This document shows positions 7,458 through 14,425 of a DNA stretch of 15,148 nt, piece by piece. The notes beneath the pieces are model-generated. The model saw nothing but the letters and a program-made list of their open reading frames with translations. It ran no database searches and was not told the origin of the DNA. Position 1 is the stretch's first letter; every line of letters starts with the position of its first letter. This stretch comes from Rickettsiales bacterium (GTDB taxonomy: Bacteria > Pseudomonadota > Alphaproteobacteria > Methylaequorales > Methylaequoraceae). The position numbers were made by a program, and so were the translations under genes. The DNA lies in the NCBI GenBank assembly GCA_002715305.1, contig PAYV01000010.1, positions 24,284-39,431 of the forward strand, given 5' to 3'.

Positions 7458-8153
7458 ATGTACAATTTTAAGAATAAAAAAGGAGTTATTCTTGGTTCAA
7501 CTGGATTATTAGGTTCGAGATTAGCAAAAAAATTGTCTGAATTAGGAGCTGATTTAATTCTTCATGGAAAATCAAAAGAAAGTTTAAAAGAGTTAGATAA
7601 TAACATTAAAAAATTAGGAAAAAGAAGTAGTTTAATAGAAGCTGATCTTACAGATATTAATTTTTATTCAAACTTGCAAAACATTATATTATCAAGATTT
7701 AAAAGTGTTGATTTCTTAATTAATTCCGTTGGAAAGTTTAATGGTTTATATCCATCAACTCATTTAACTCATAAAATGTGGAATGATTTAATTGAATTAA
7801 ATTTAAATTCTTATTGGCGGTCTCTCAAGGAATTAGAACCACTCCTAAAAAAATCTGAGGATCCTAAAGTCATTTTTTTTTCAAATGATAAAATATCAAA
7901 TGGATTAGCATATCATCATACTTTTAGTGTGTGTAAGGCTGCTATTAAAGCATTTTGCAACACATACCAAAAAGAGAATAAAAGATTAAAAATTAGCTTA
8001 AATTTGGTTGAAATTAGTAATCTAAATTCTGGTATGTCATCAAAAATATCAGAGAAAAAGATAGTTTCAAATAAAACACTAAACCTAATAATAGATCAAA
8101 TAATTAATAAGTGTTTTTTTGAAAATAATAAGAATATTTTAATTAAAATTTAA
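7458..8153 (+). CDS. Short-chain dehydrogenase/reductase-like protein lacking the catalytic Tyr
   Basis: A 231-residue Rossmann-fold protein of the SDR superfamily. The nucleotide-binding turn is GSTGLLGSRLAKKL (13-26); ADLTD (62-66) and LINSVG (87-92, usually NNAG) follow. Of the Asn-Ser-Tyr-Lys tetrad, Asn115, Ser142 and Lys160 are present, but the Tyr position is Phe156 (TTT at 7923-7925), in TFSVCKAAIKAF. A Tyr lies four residues earlier but not in the YxxxK register. The protein may bind NAD(P) without normal oxidoreductase chemistry. SDR genes next to purF are common in alphaproteobacteria, with no proven link to purines that I know. The start is 7 nt after purF. The stop overlaps the stop of the convergent flavoprotein gene by 4 nt, leaving no room for a terminator between them. 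Confidence 0.85.
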   Translation: MYNFKNKKGVILGSTGLLGSRLAKKLSELGADLILHGKSKESLKELDNNIKKLGKRSSLIEADLTDINFYSNLQNIILSRFKSVDFLINSVGKFNGLYPSTHLTHKMWNDLIELNLNSYWRSLKELEPLLKKSEDPKVIFFSNDKISNGLAYHHTFSVCKAAIKAFCNTYQKENKRLKISLNLVEISNLNSGMSSKISEKKIVSNKTLNLIIDQIINKCFFENNKNILIKI

Positions 8154-9439
8154 CCATATATTTCTTTTGTTAAACTTTCATACCAGCCATATGCTTCAAT
8201 AGTTTCTTTTTTTCGTTGATAGTTTGAAGCATTTAAATCACTCTCTGTAGTTCCCAATGAAACAATCCTAGTCTTATCGGAATTTAATCTATACCATGAA
8301 GAAATTGAAAACGCTCTTTCAGGAGCTGAAAAACTATAACAGGTATTTAAAAAAGCAGGGTTTATGTATTCTTTTTCCAGAATCTTATTTACTAAATTCT
8401 GTGAAAGAGCTTTGGATTGACTGTTGGCTGAAAAAGCTGATTTAGGCATATCCCATGCATCAATTGAATCACCTAAGACATATATATCTTTGAAACCATT
8501 TAATTCAAAATTTATTGGATTAACACTACACCAATCACTGGTAATAAGTTTAGATTGAAAAAATAAATCTGAAGCTTTTTGGTCAGGTATTATATGAATA
8601 AGATCTCCTTTATAATGCTGACCATTTTTAGTTTTTACAATTTTATTTCTAGTATCTATTTCAGTTACCTGACCACCATCACTTCTACCAATCCATTCAA
8701 GTTTATTCTTATAAAATAAATTCCACTCATTTATAAAAAGTTTTTTTTTTGTAAAGGAATCTTTGGAATCAAGAATAAGGATTTTAAATTTTTTTTGTTT
8801 TTTTATAAGATAATTAGCCATTAATGAAGCTCTTTCATAAGGCGCTGGAGGACATCTATAAGGATAATCTGGTGATGAAATTATAATCGTTGAATTATCC
8901 TCCAGATCATCCATTCTTTTTTTAAAACTATAAAGGTTTTTATCTCCATCCCAAGAATGAGGGAGTATTTTGGGATCATTCTTAATTAATCCAGAAATTT
9001 TTTCCCATTTAAAACTAATACCTGGAGATAAAATTAAAAAATCATAATTTAAAAAACTCTTATTATCAAAAATAATTTTTTTCTTCTCTGCATCAATATT
9101 TTTTACGTAGTCGTTTACATAATTTATATTTTTTTTGTAAAAACTTTTTGTTTTAAAAACTATATCTTTATGACTTTTCATCCCCCCGATTACTAGGTTA
9201 GAAAATGGACAGGTTTGAATTTCTTTATTTTTTTCAATTACACTTAATTCAATAAATTTTGAATAATCCGATAGATATCTTAGGCAAGATGCTCCTCCAA
9301 TTCCTCCACCAATTATAACAATTTTTGGTTTATAATTTGACTTAGCTTTTCTGAAATTAAAAATATTGAAAAGAAAAAGTCCTGCTAAACCAAGACCCAT
9401 CTTTTTAATAAAATCACGTTTTGAATTATTTTTTATCAT
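8150..9439 (-). CDS. fccB: Flavocytochrome c sulfide dehydrogenase, flavoprotein subunit
   Basis: FccB oxidises sulfide to sulfur in the periplasm, passing electrons through FAD to its cytochrome partner. It has 429 residues. The N-terminus has a Tat-like signal (SKRDFIKK at 6-13, then a hydrophobic stretch), but with Lys-Arg in place of Arg-Arg. The FAD fold starts at GGGIGGAS (44-51). Three cysteines fit the known chemistry: Cys77 (TCPFSN) at the covalent FAD site, and Cys196 (YRCPPAPYER) with Cys367 (NTCYS) as the redox disulfide. The 119-residue spacing from Cys77 to Cys196 equals that of Cys42 to Cys161 in Allochromatium FccB, as I recall it. GDSIDAWDMPKSAFSANSQ (323-341) is a family hallmark. 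The start overlaps the upstream cytochrome gene by 14 nt. It could also be called SoxF; the substrate is inferred from the family. Confidence 0.9.
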   Translation of the reverse strand: MIKNNSKRDFIKKMGLGLAGLFLFNIFNFRKAKSNYKPKIVIIGGGIGGASCLRYLSDYSKFIELSVIEKNKEIQTCPFSNLVIGGMKSHKDIVFKTKSFYKKNINYVNDYVKNIDAEKKKIIFDNKSFLNYDFLILSPGISFKWEKISGLIKNDPKILPHSWDGDKNLYSFKKRMDDLEDNSTIIISSPDYPYRCPPAPYERASLMANYLIKKQKKFKILILDSKDSFTKKKLFINEWNLFYKNKLEWIGRSDGGQVTEIDTRNKIVKTKNGQHYKGDLIHIIPDQKASDLFFQSKLITSDWCSVNPINFELNGFKDIYVLGDSIDAWDMPKSAFSANSQSKALSQNLVNKILEKEYINPAFLNTCYSFSAPERAFSISSWYRLNSDKTRIVSLGTTESDLNASNYQRKKETIEAYGWYESLTKEIYG

Positions 9440-9713
9440 ATATTAATTCAGCAATCTTTTTTATATCATCTTCTGTTAATACTTTGGATATTCTATTCAT
9501 CGCATAATTATCATCAGAATATTTATAATCCTTCATTTTGGAAATAAACTCTGACTTTTCAATATCTAATAGTGATTCTATATATTTATTACCTTTAAAA
9601 TTATATCCATGGCAACCTTTACAATTCTCCAAAATTATTGGGATTTCAATTTCATCGGCAAGAATAATGTTGCAAATAAAAAGAAAAAAAACAAAAAAAA
9701 AAGAATTAATCAT
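9426..9713 (-). CDS. fccA: Monoheme cytochrome c, sulfide dehydrogenase cytochrome subunit
   Basis: A 95-residue class I cytochrome c, the likely electron acceptor of the FccB flavoprotein. Residues 1-19 form a Sec signal peptide ending ILA, with cleavage before Asp20 likely. The single heme site is CKGCH (31-35), with His35 as proximal ligand; Met72 in NYAMNRIS is the probable distal ligand. The mature protein of about 76 residues is short: Allochromatium FccA carries two hemes, while single-heme partners occur in other sulfide dehydrogenases. The gene overlaps the end of der by 8 nt and the start of fccB by 14 nt, so the three are probably translated in series. The function as FccA rests on this pairing, since the sequence alone says only small cytochrome c. 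Confidence 0.85.
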   Translation of the reverse strand: MINSFFFVFFLFICNIILADEIEIPIILENCKGCHGYNFKGNKYIESLLDIEKSEFISKMKDYKYSDDNYAMNRISKVLTEDDIKKIAELIYDKK

Positions 9714-11019
9714 ATGGATTATCTGCCTTTTTAAATACTATTTTTATTGGAAGTCCATTCAACTGAAAATTCTTTTTTAATGTATTAATTAAATACCTTT
9801 TATATTGTTCTTTTAAACTTTTAGGAAAATTTGTAAAGATGTTGAATTTTGGTGGTCCAATATCGACTTGTGTTAAATATTTAAGTTTTACTTGTTTGCC
9901 GTTGTGTAATGGGGGAGGAATTTTGTTTACAGTTTTTTTCAGCCATTCATTTAACACACTGGTTTTTATCCTTTTTCTCCAACAAATGATCTGATTATTA
10001 ATTCCATTTTTAAGATTGTTAAGACCAACTTTCTTTAGTGCTGAGACAAAAAATATGGGCATATCTAAAATTTGTGGGTTCAGTTCATAAACTTTTTTTT
10101 TTATTAAATCGTATGATTTATATGGATAGTTATCAATTTTATTTAAAGCAAGTAACATACATCTTTTTTCATTATAAACTAAATCAATAATTTTAGAATG
10201 TAATCGCTCATAAAAATCGTTAATATCCATTATGATTATAATCATTTGACATAATCTAATTTTCCTTAGTGTTTCATTCAATGCAAGTTTATTAATTTTT
10301 AGTTTCTTTTCATCAGATTTATTAAAGCCAGCGGTGTCAAAAAATTTTAAATTTGAGTTTTTTATTTGAATTTCCGTTTCAACAGTATCTCTTGTTAAGT
10401 TTGCTTGTGATCCTGTCATTGAAATATTTTGGCCTTTTATAGAATTTATGAGAGTAGACTTTCCTGAATTAACTTTTCCAACAACTGCTATAGAGAAATC
10501 AAAATTTGGAAAACTCGTATTATTTCTGGTAGTAATTAAATCAAACAAGAAAAACTTTAATTCATCAATATTCTGATGATGAGCAGATGATACTAAGAAA
10601 GGTTGTCCAAAACCTAATTTACTGCACTCGTCCATAATAAATTTGTTTATTTTACCTTCAGTCTTATTTATTACTAAAAATATTTTTTTATTTAATTTTC
10701 TAATTCTATCAACAATTTCATAGTCTTCACTTGTTAATTGCATCTTTCCGTCAATTACAAGAAGAATTATGTCAGTTTCTTTAAAATATTTTAGGGAATT
10801 TTGATTAATTTCTGCATCAAACTTTTCACTAGACTTTTTAATACCCGCAGTATCATATAAAAAAAAAAATTTCTCAAGAAAAGAGACTTTTCCAACTCTT
10901 ACATCTCTGGTTAATCCTGAATAATTATCAACTAGAGCTAGCTTTTTTCCAATTATAGCATTAAAAAGAGAAGATTTACCAACATTAGGTCTTCCAGCTA
11001 TTATAATTTTTTTTGACAT
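9706..11019 (-). CDS. der: Ribosome-assembly GTPase Der (EngA)
   Basis: Der is an essential GTPase with two tandem G domains that helps assemble the 50S ribosomal subunit. It has 437 residues, normal length. G domain 1: GRPNVGKSS (9-17), TRD (37-39), DTAGIKK (56-62) and NKTE (118-121), the last with Glu in the usual Asp place, as is frequent in Der. G domain 2: GKVNSGKST (181-189), TRD (209-211), DTAGFNK (228-234) and NKID (293-296). The C-terminal KH-like domain carries KIPPPLHNGKQVKLKYLTQ (366-384) and the GPPKFNIFTNFP segment. It follows bamB with a 2-nt gap and overlaps the cytochrome gene by 8 nt. The yfgM-bamB-der order is conserved in proteobacteria. Confidence 0.96.
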   Translation of the reverse strand: MSKKIIIAGRPNVGKSSLFNAIIGKKLALVDNYSGLTRDVRVGKVSFLEKFFFLYDTAGIKKSSEKFDAEINQNSLKYFKETDIILLVIDGKMQLTSEDYEIVDRIRKLNKKIFLVINKTEGKINKFIMDECSKLGFGQPFLVSSAHHQNIDELKFFLFDLITTRNNTSFPNFDFSIAVVGKVNSGKSTLINSIKGQNISMTGSQANLTRDTVETEIQIKNSNLKFFDTAGFNKSDEKKLKINKLALNETLRKIRLCQMIIIIMDINDFYERLHSKIIDLVYNEKRCMLLALNKIDNYPYKSYDLIKKKVYELNPQILDMPIFFVSALKKVGLNNLKNGINNQIICWRKRIKTSVLNEWLKKTVNKIPPPLHNGKQVKLKYLTQVDIGPPKFNIFTNFPKSLKEQYKRYLINTLKKNFQLNGLPIKIVFKKADNPYD

Positions 11020-11021
11020 TT

Positions 11022-12317
11022 TTACTCAAAGATAAACATTTCACCTTCAGAAGTAACTAAAAAAATTCTTTTATCTACTTGAAATGGACTTAAAACAAAA
11101 TTCTCAGAGTATCTTAATTTACTGAGTATCTTTCCAGAATACGGCGATAAAGAAATAACAGATCCATCTGAACTTGCTAATAAAAGTTTGTTAGAGGTTA
11201 GCAAGGGACCTCTCCAAAAAATCTCTCCCTCTTTATTTTTTTGCCTAAGTTGTACTGCCCAAATCAATTTTCCAGTTTTTTTGTCTAAGCAAAGTAGTTT
11301 TCCTGTAATATCTAATACATAGATAATTTCACCAGTGATAATAAAAGGATTAATTGATGAAAATTTTAAATTCCATAATTTTTTTCCATCTTTAATCCTA
11401 TATACAAAAAAATTATCTGAAAATGTTGGTACATAAACTAAATTATCTTCAATTGTCAATGGAGATTGAATATCGTTGACAATATTTCTGTTAAAAAAGT
11501 TTCCAGACATAGCAGAATCAAACCAAAGAATGTTGCCATTATTATGATCAAGTGCATAAATCTCACCTGAAGAATATGAAACAACAACAGTTTTTTCAAA
11601 GACCGCTGGCTTAGCACCACCGATAATTGAAACCTCTTCGATACTTCCAACATGCGACCAATTCAATTCCCCTGAATCCAAATCTAAACATAAAAGTTGA
11701 TTATCATCTGATACAGCAAAAATTTTATTTTTATAAATTGTAGGAGGTCTAGAAAATTGTCCAACAAATTTTTTTTTCCAACGTATTTTTCCATTTTTTA
11801 AATTAACTGAATATATATTTCCTAGTCCAGTTGTAATAATTAATTCATTATCACTAACAGAAAGACCTCCAATAAAACTCAGGCTTTCCTCTTCTTCCTC
11901 TTCTAAAGTGATTTTCCAAATAATTTTTCCGTTAATTAAGTCCTTAGAAAAAATATTAAATTCATTATCAGAAAAAAATATTTTATTAGCTATTATTACA
12001 GGTTCAACAACATGATTAAATTTTTCAAAGTTTATTTTTGCTAATTTTATTTTTTTTTTTAATTTCAGTGATGTATTACTTTCAAAATGAAACAAGTGAT
12101 TTCTTACATTTTGGTGCTGTTGAGGCCAAAATTTTATCAAAAGTGGAGGAGAAATCTTAATTTTTCTATTAGCTTTTAAAATAGTTTTTTCATCAATTTC
12201 AAAAACATTTTCTCTTTTACCAGCTAATTTAATATCTTCTTCATCTTCAAAATAACTGCATGAAGATATAATAGTTACCAATAAAAAAAATAAAAATCTA
12301 GAAAATTGTAAAAGCAA
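11022..12317 (-). CDS. bamB: Outer-membrane assembly lipoprotein BamB
   Basis: BamB is a beta-propeller lipoprotein of the BAM complex, which inserts outer-membrane proteins. It has 431 residues. The lipoprotein signal peptide ends in the lipobox IISSC, with Cys20 as the acylated residue. PQQ-type propeller repeats recur with a Gly-x-x-x-Trp core: GKIIWKI, GKIRWKK, GELNWSH, GNILWFD, GKKLWNL, GKLIWAV and a degenerate last one, so about seven of the expected eight blades can be read by eye. There is no catalytic quinoprotein motif, so an enzyme role is unlikely. It sits between the YfgM-like gene (1-nt gap) and der (2-nt gap), the standard arrangement. A run of 11 A on the coding strand (near 12050-12060) encodes consecutive lysines. 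Confidence 0.92.
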   Translation of the reverse strand: MLLQFSRFLFFLLVTIISSCSYFEDEEDIKLAGKRENVFEIDEKTILKANRKIKISPPLLIKFWPQQHQNVRNHLFHFESNTSLKLKKKIKLAKINFEKFNHVVEPVIIANKIFFSDNEFNIFSKDLINGKIIWKITLEEEEEESLSFIGGLSVSDNELIITTGLGNIYSVNLKNGKIRWKKKFVGQFSRPPTIYKNKIFAVSDDNQLLCLDLDSGELNWSHVGSIEEVSIIGGAKPAVFEKTVVVSYSSGEIYALDHNNGNILWFDSAMSGNFFNRNIVNDIQSPLTIEDNLVYVPTFSDNFFVYRIKDGKKLWNLKFSSINPFIITGEIIYVLDITGKLLCLDKKTGKLIWAVQLRQKNKEGEIFWRGPLLTSNKLLLASSDGSVISLSPYSGKILSKLRYSENFVLSPFQVDKRIFLVTSEGEMFIFE

Positions 12318-12318
12318 A

Positions 12319-12963
12319 TTACTTCACCTTTAAAAGATCTAACATATTTCTTGATCTATTAGAAAGTGATGAAGGAGTGCTTGGCATCGAAGAAATTGAT
12401 TCAAAAGTTTCTATGGCATTTTTTATCTTACCATTTTTTAGAAAGATAAAAGCTTTTAATTCTAAGGCAGATGATTTCCATATTTTACTATCTTCTAAAG
12501 GTTCAATTTTTTTTATTAAAAGTTCAGGAGATTCTGAGTCCATTGAATTTAGTACAAATAAAATAGTTGCAATATCTCTAAATGATTGATCTACTGCATT
12601 CCTCTCTAAATCTTTATAAATCTCCAAACCTTCTTCCAACATTCCGCTTTCTATCATTAAAGATGCTTGTTTCATTTTAGACAAAGTAACATATCCATCA
12701 GAACCTTTATCTACTATTCTATCTAATGCTTGAAGTGCGGCGTCAATATCCTCTTCTTTAGCTAATTCAACCGCTGCTGTAAAATCGTCTCCTAATTGTT
12801 GCCTATTATTTTTGGAGAAATTGTCCCAAGCTACATAGCCAGTTGTAGAAAAAACAATTCCAAGAGAAACGCTAATAATATAGGGTAAAAACTTCTTCCA
12901 AAGCTTTTCCGTTTTCTCTTGTTTTATATCCTCATCAACTTCTCTAATAAATTCATCTGTCAT
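12319..12963 (-). CDS. YfgM-like membrane-anchored TPR protein
   Basis: A 214-residue protein with a charged cytoplasmic N-terminus (1-26), one membrane segment at about 27-48 and a periplasmic region of tetratricopeptide-like helical pairs, for example around EEDIDAALQALDRIVDKG and ESGMLEEGLEIYKDLERNA. This is the TPR_21 layout of E. coli YfgM, which works with the SecYEG translocon and periplasmic chaperones. Sequence identity to YfgM is weak by eye, so the name rests on topology and on its place before bamB and der. It is the first gene of a five-gene - strand run ending with fccB. No strong Shine-Dalgarno sequence is seen; the conserved acidic N-terminus supports the ATG used. Confidence 0.8.
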   Translation of the reverse strand: MTDEFIREVDEDIKQEKTEKLWKKFLPYIISVSLGIVFSTTGYVAWDNFSKNNRQQLGDDFTAAVELAKEEDIDAALQALDRIVDKGSDGYVTLSKMKQASLMIESGMLEEGLEIYKDLERNAVDQSFRDIATILFVLNSMDSESPELLIKKIEPLEDSKIWKSSALELKAFIFLKNGKIKNAIETFESISSMPSTPSSLSNRSRNMLDLLKVK

Positions 12964-13042
12964 AAAATTCTTTTATAATTATTTTTATTAACATATAATA
13001 AATTTTTTATAATATTTTAAAAAAAAATTCAATTTTATTGTT
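12964..13042. promoter_or_regulatory. Divergent promoter region between the TPR-bamB-der-fcc run and the DUF2794 gene
   Basis: This 79-bp, nearly pure A/T gap must hold the start signals for both directions unless they lie inside genes. On the + strand perfect TATAAT hexamers occur at 12974-12979, 12994-12999 and 13008-13013; the last would start RNA about 20 nt before the GTG at 13043. On the - strand a TTGAAT (13032 to 13027) lies 15 nt before a TATAAA (13011 to 13006). The -35 elements are poor, and composition alone produces such hexamers, so exact sites are uncertain. Confidence 0.35.
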
Positions 13043-13348
13043 GTGAATATTAATCAAAAAAATAGACCAGTAAGTTTTAAAAGAGATGAAATTAATCAGA
13101 TAATGGAGGTCTATTCAAAAAAAATATCTATAGGTGAATGGAAAGATTACTCAATGACTTTTAAAAATGACTATGCAATTTTTTCAATACATAAATCTTT
13201 TAAGCTGGGTCCAACCTTTCAAATCAAAAAAAATAAATATAAAAAACTTTACTCTCTTATTTTTAGGAATAATGTTGTAACAACATCTTATAATCTTAAA
13301 AATTTAATAAATTATCTAAAAAAACCTAATCTCAGGTTAGTCAAATAG
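13043..13348 (+). CDS. DUF2794 family protein
   Basis: A 101-residue soluble protein of unknown function. The core (residues 11-60) follows the DUF2794 pattern typical of alphaproteobacteria: FKRDEINQIMEVYSKKI, then GEWKDYSMTFKNDYAIFSI and a basic strand FQIKKNKYKKLYSL. It has no signal peptide, membrane segment or cysteines. The start is GTG; about ten residues precede the conserved FKRDE, and no ATG is nearer. It stands alone on the + strand, divergent from the TPR-bamB-der run. Its last 12 nt overlap the end of the convergent small secreted protein gene. The family is found almost only in alphaproteobacteria as far as I know, which supports the taxonomic call. Confidence 0.8.
   Translation: MNINQKNRPVSFKRDEINQIMEVYSKKISIGEWKDYSMTFKNDYAIFSIHKSFKLGPTFQIKKNKYKKLYSLIFRNNVVTTSYNLKNLINYLKKPNLRLVK
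13318..13338 (-). terminator. Candidate intrinsic terminator of the marC-DUF1289-small secreted protein operon
   Basis: Read on the - strand, AACCT (13338-13334), a 6-nt loop GAGATT and AGGTT (13327-13323) form a 5-bp stem that runs straight into a T-tract ending at 13318. It begins within the stop codon of the last gene in the operon. The stem is short and weak, but a stem plus immediate T-run at an operon end is the expected layout. The same bases lie in the last codons of the opposite DUF2794 gene. Confidence 0.4.
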
Positions 13349-13654
13349 TTTTTTCATTCCTGAAGTATAACTTTTGTTTTTAGTTTTTCTTAGCCTTTGA
13401 ATTCCCATAACCCCATTAAAAATATAATCAGTTTTTCCAGAATCCCATTGAATTTTAAGGTTTCCATCAACAATCTTCCAATCTCCATTTTCTCCATCAC
13501 CATAGTTTGAAGATGCTGAGCCATCATCTTTAATAATTATAGAAAATTCTGATTGCCATTCATCTAGCGCAACCCATTCTCCTATCCAGGATGTTTTAGA
13601 TTCAGACGCTGTAAAAAAAAGTAAAGTTAATAAAATAAATAAACTTTTACTCAT
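13337..13654 (-). CDS. Small secreted protein of unknown function
   Basis: I do not recognise the family. The 105-residue protein opens with a Sec signal peptide (Lys at 3, hydrophobic 5-15, cleavage probably around 16-20). The rest is rich in Trp, Gly, Asp and alternating hydrophobic residues: WIGEWVALDEW (23-33), SIIIKDDGSASSNYG (38-52) and GDWKIVDGNLKIQWDSG (57-73). This suggests a small antiparallel beta-sheet or lipocalin-like fold in the periplasm. There is no lipobox and no cysteine. Its ATG lies within the last codons of the DUF1289 gene (8-nt overlap), so it is the third gene of the marC operon. The 3' end overlaps the convergent DUF2794 gene by 12 nt. A role cannot be inferred. Confidence 0.65.
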   Translation of the reverse strand: MSKSLFILLTLLFFTASESKTSWIGEWVALDEWQSEFSIIIKDDGSASSNYGDGENGDWKIVDGNLKIQWDSGKTDYIFNGVMGIQRLRKTKNKSYTSGMKKLFD

Positions 13655-13799
13655 ATTTCAAACAATTAATTATCTCTAATTTCTTTTTATCACAATACTG
13701 TGACCAATTTTCTATTTGTTCTAAGGTTCTTAAACATCCTACACAAATTTTTTTTTTTTGATCTATTTTACAAATACCAATACACGGAGATTTTACCAA
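13647..13799 (-). CDS. DUF1289 family small cysteine-rich protein, TTG start
   Basis: A 50-residue protein, translated by hand from the gap between marC and the small secreted protein. It begins MVKSPCIGICKID, followed by a run of Lys, then ICVGCLRTLEQIENW. This is the DUF1289 signature: SPC-x3-C, C-x2-C, RT-x-x-EI-x-x-W. The four cysteines Cys6, Cys10, Cys19 and Cys22 probably bind a metal such as zinc, which is inference. No ATG or GTG occurs between the in-frame stop at 13827-13829 and the conserved SPC motif; TTG at 13799-13797 is the only ordinary start, 2 nt after the marC stop. The stop overlaps the next gene by 8 nt. Three lysine codons and their flanks form a 12-A run on the coding strand. 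Function is unknown; the family is common in proteobacteria. Confidence 0.85.
   Translation of the reverse strand: MVKSPCIGICKIDQKKKICVGCLRTLEQIENWSQYCDKKKLEIINCLKYE
13748..13759 (-). repeat. 12-nt homopolymer (A on coding strand) inside the DUF1289 gene
   Basis: Twelve consecutive T on the + strand read as A on the coding strand, within the lysine run between the two cysteine pairs. It is the longest homopolymer I noticed in a coding region here. Such tracts can cause polymerase slippage; the reference length keeps the DUF1289 frame intact. Confidence 0.9.
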
Positions 13800-13801
13800 A
13801 A

Positions 13802-14425
13802 TTAAACCAAGCTTTCTGTAAAACCATTAATAATATATTGAACAGATAAAGCTCCTAACAAAATACCAAATATTTTCTGTAAAATCATAATCAACGCTTT
13901 ATTAAAAAAATTAACAACTAAATGTGAAAGTAGTAAAATTAATGATGTTAAAAATAAAATCAAGATAATTGGTAAAATTTGTTGATTAAAGGTTATGATA
14001 TTTAATTCAATATCTTTTGAAATTAAAATTGATAATGTAATTGCTGATGGTCCAGCAACCAAAGGAATTGATATTGGGAAAACTGCTAATTCATCAGCAT
14101 CATCATTATCTATAATTTTTGAAGCTAAGTTTTCTTTTCTTTTAAGTCTTTTTTCAAACACCATTTCAAATGAAATAAAGAGTAAAAATAAACCACCTAC
14201 AATTTGAAATGAACTTATAGAAATCCCCATAAAGATCAAAAAATTATTTCCGAATATTGAAAAAAATGTTAATACGGTTGAAGTTATGACAAATACAAAT
14301 ATTGACAGTTTTATTATTTTAGAGAATGAATAACCAGCAGTCAAAACAGCAAATACTGGTATTAGGGAAATTGGGTCTATTGCTATAAAAGCCTTTATCA
14401 AATTTTGAAGAAAAAGATCATGCAT
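13802..14425 (-). CDS. MarC family (UPF0056) inner-membrane protein
   Basis: A 207-residue membrane protein with six hydrophobic segments, typical of MarC/YhgN proteins. The family hallmarks are IDPISLIPVF (16-25) near the start, a charged cytoplasmic loop around 90-112 and FPISIPLVAGPSAIT (116-130). The physiological role of the family is unsettled; early links to multiple antibiotic resistance were not upheld, as I recall. The ATG is well fixed, because the conserved first helix starts within four residues and no other start is near. It is the first gene of a three-gene operon, followed after 2 nt by the DUF1289 gene. Its start codon shares the palindrome ATGCAT with the divergent trhO gene. 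No Shine-Dalgarno sequence is visible. Confidence 0.9.
   Translation of the reverse strand: MHDLFLQNLIKAFIAIDPISLIPVFAVLTAGYSFSKIIKLSIFVFVITSTVLTFFSIFGNNFLIFMGISISSFQIVGGLFLLFISFEMVFEKRLKRKENLASKIIDNDDADELAVFPISIPLVAGPSAITLSILISKDIELNIITFNQQILPIILILFLTSLILLLSHLVVNFFNKALIMILQKIFGILLGALSVQYIINGFTESLV
14420..14425. other. Shared palindromic start site of marC and trhO
   Basis: ATGCAT reads the same on both strands and provides the first two codons (Met-His) of trhO on the + strand and of the MarC gene on the - strand. The 5' ends therefore overlap by 6 bp, and each gene's promoter and leader must lie inside the other's coding sequence. Confidence 0.85.

Noticed and set aside
8136..8149. A perfect 14-bp palindrome (ATTTTAATTAAAAT) at the junction of the convergent SDR and fccB genes, considered as a terminator.
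   Set aside because: It is made only of A and T with no loop and no following T-run, lies inside coding sequence, and such palindromes are expected in DNA this AT-rich.
9538..9780. An 80-residue open frame on the + strand across fccA and the end of der.
   Set aside because: It overlaps two well-supported genes on the other strand and its sequence shows no domain features.
11456..11653. A second frame inside bamB on the same strand.
   Set aside because: BamB propeller repeats run unbroken through this region; the shifted frame shows no family features.
12377..12589. A 70-residue open frame on the + strand within the TPR gene.
   Set aside because: It is a shadow of the TPR coding sequence, which has the expected layout and tight operon context.
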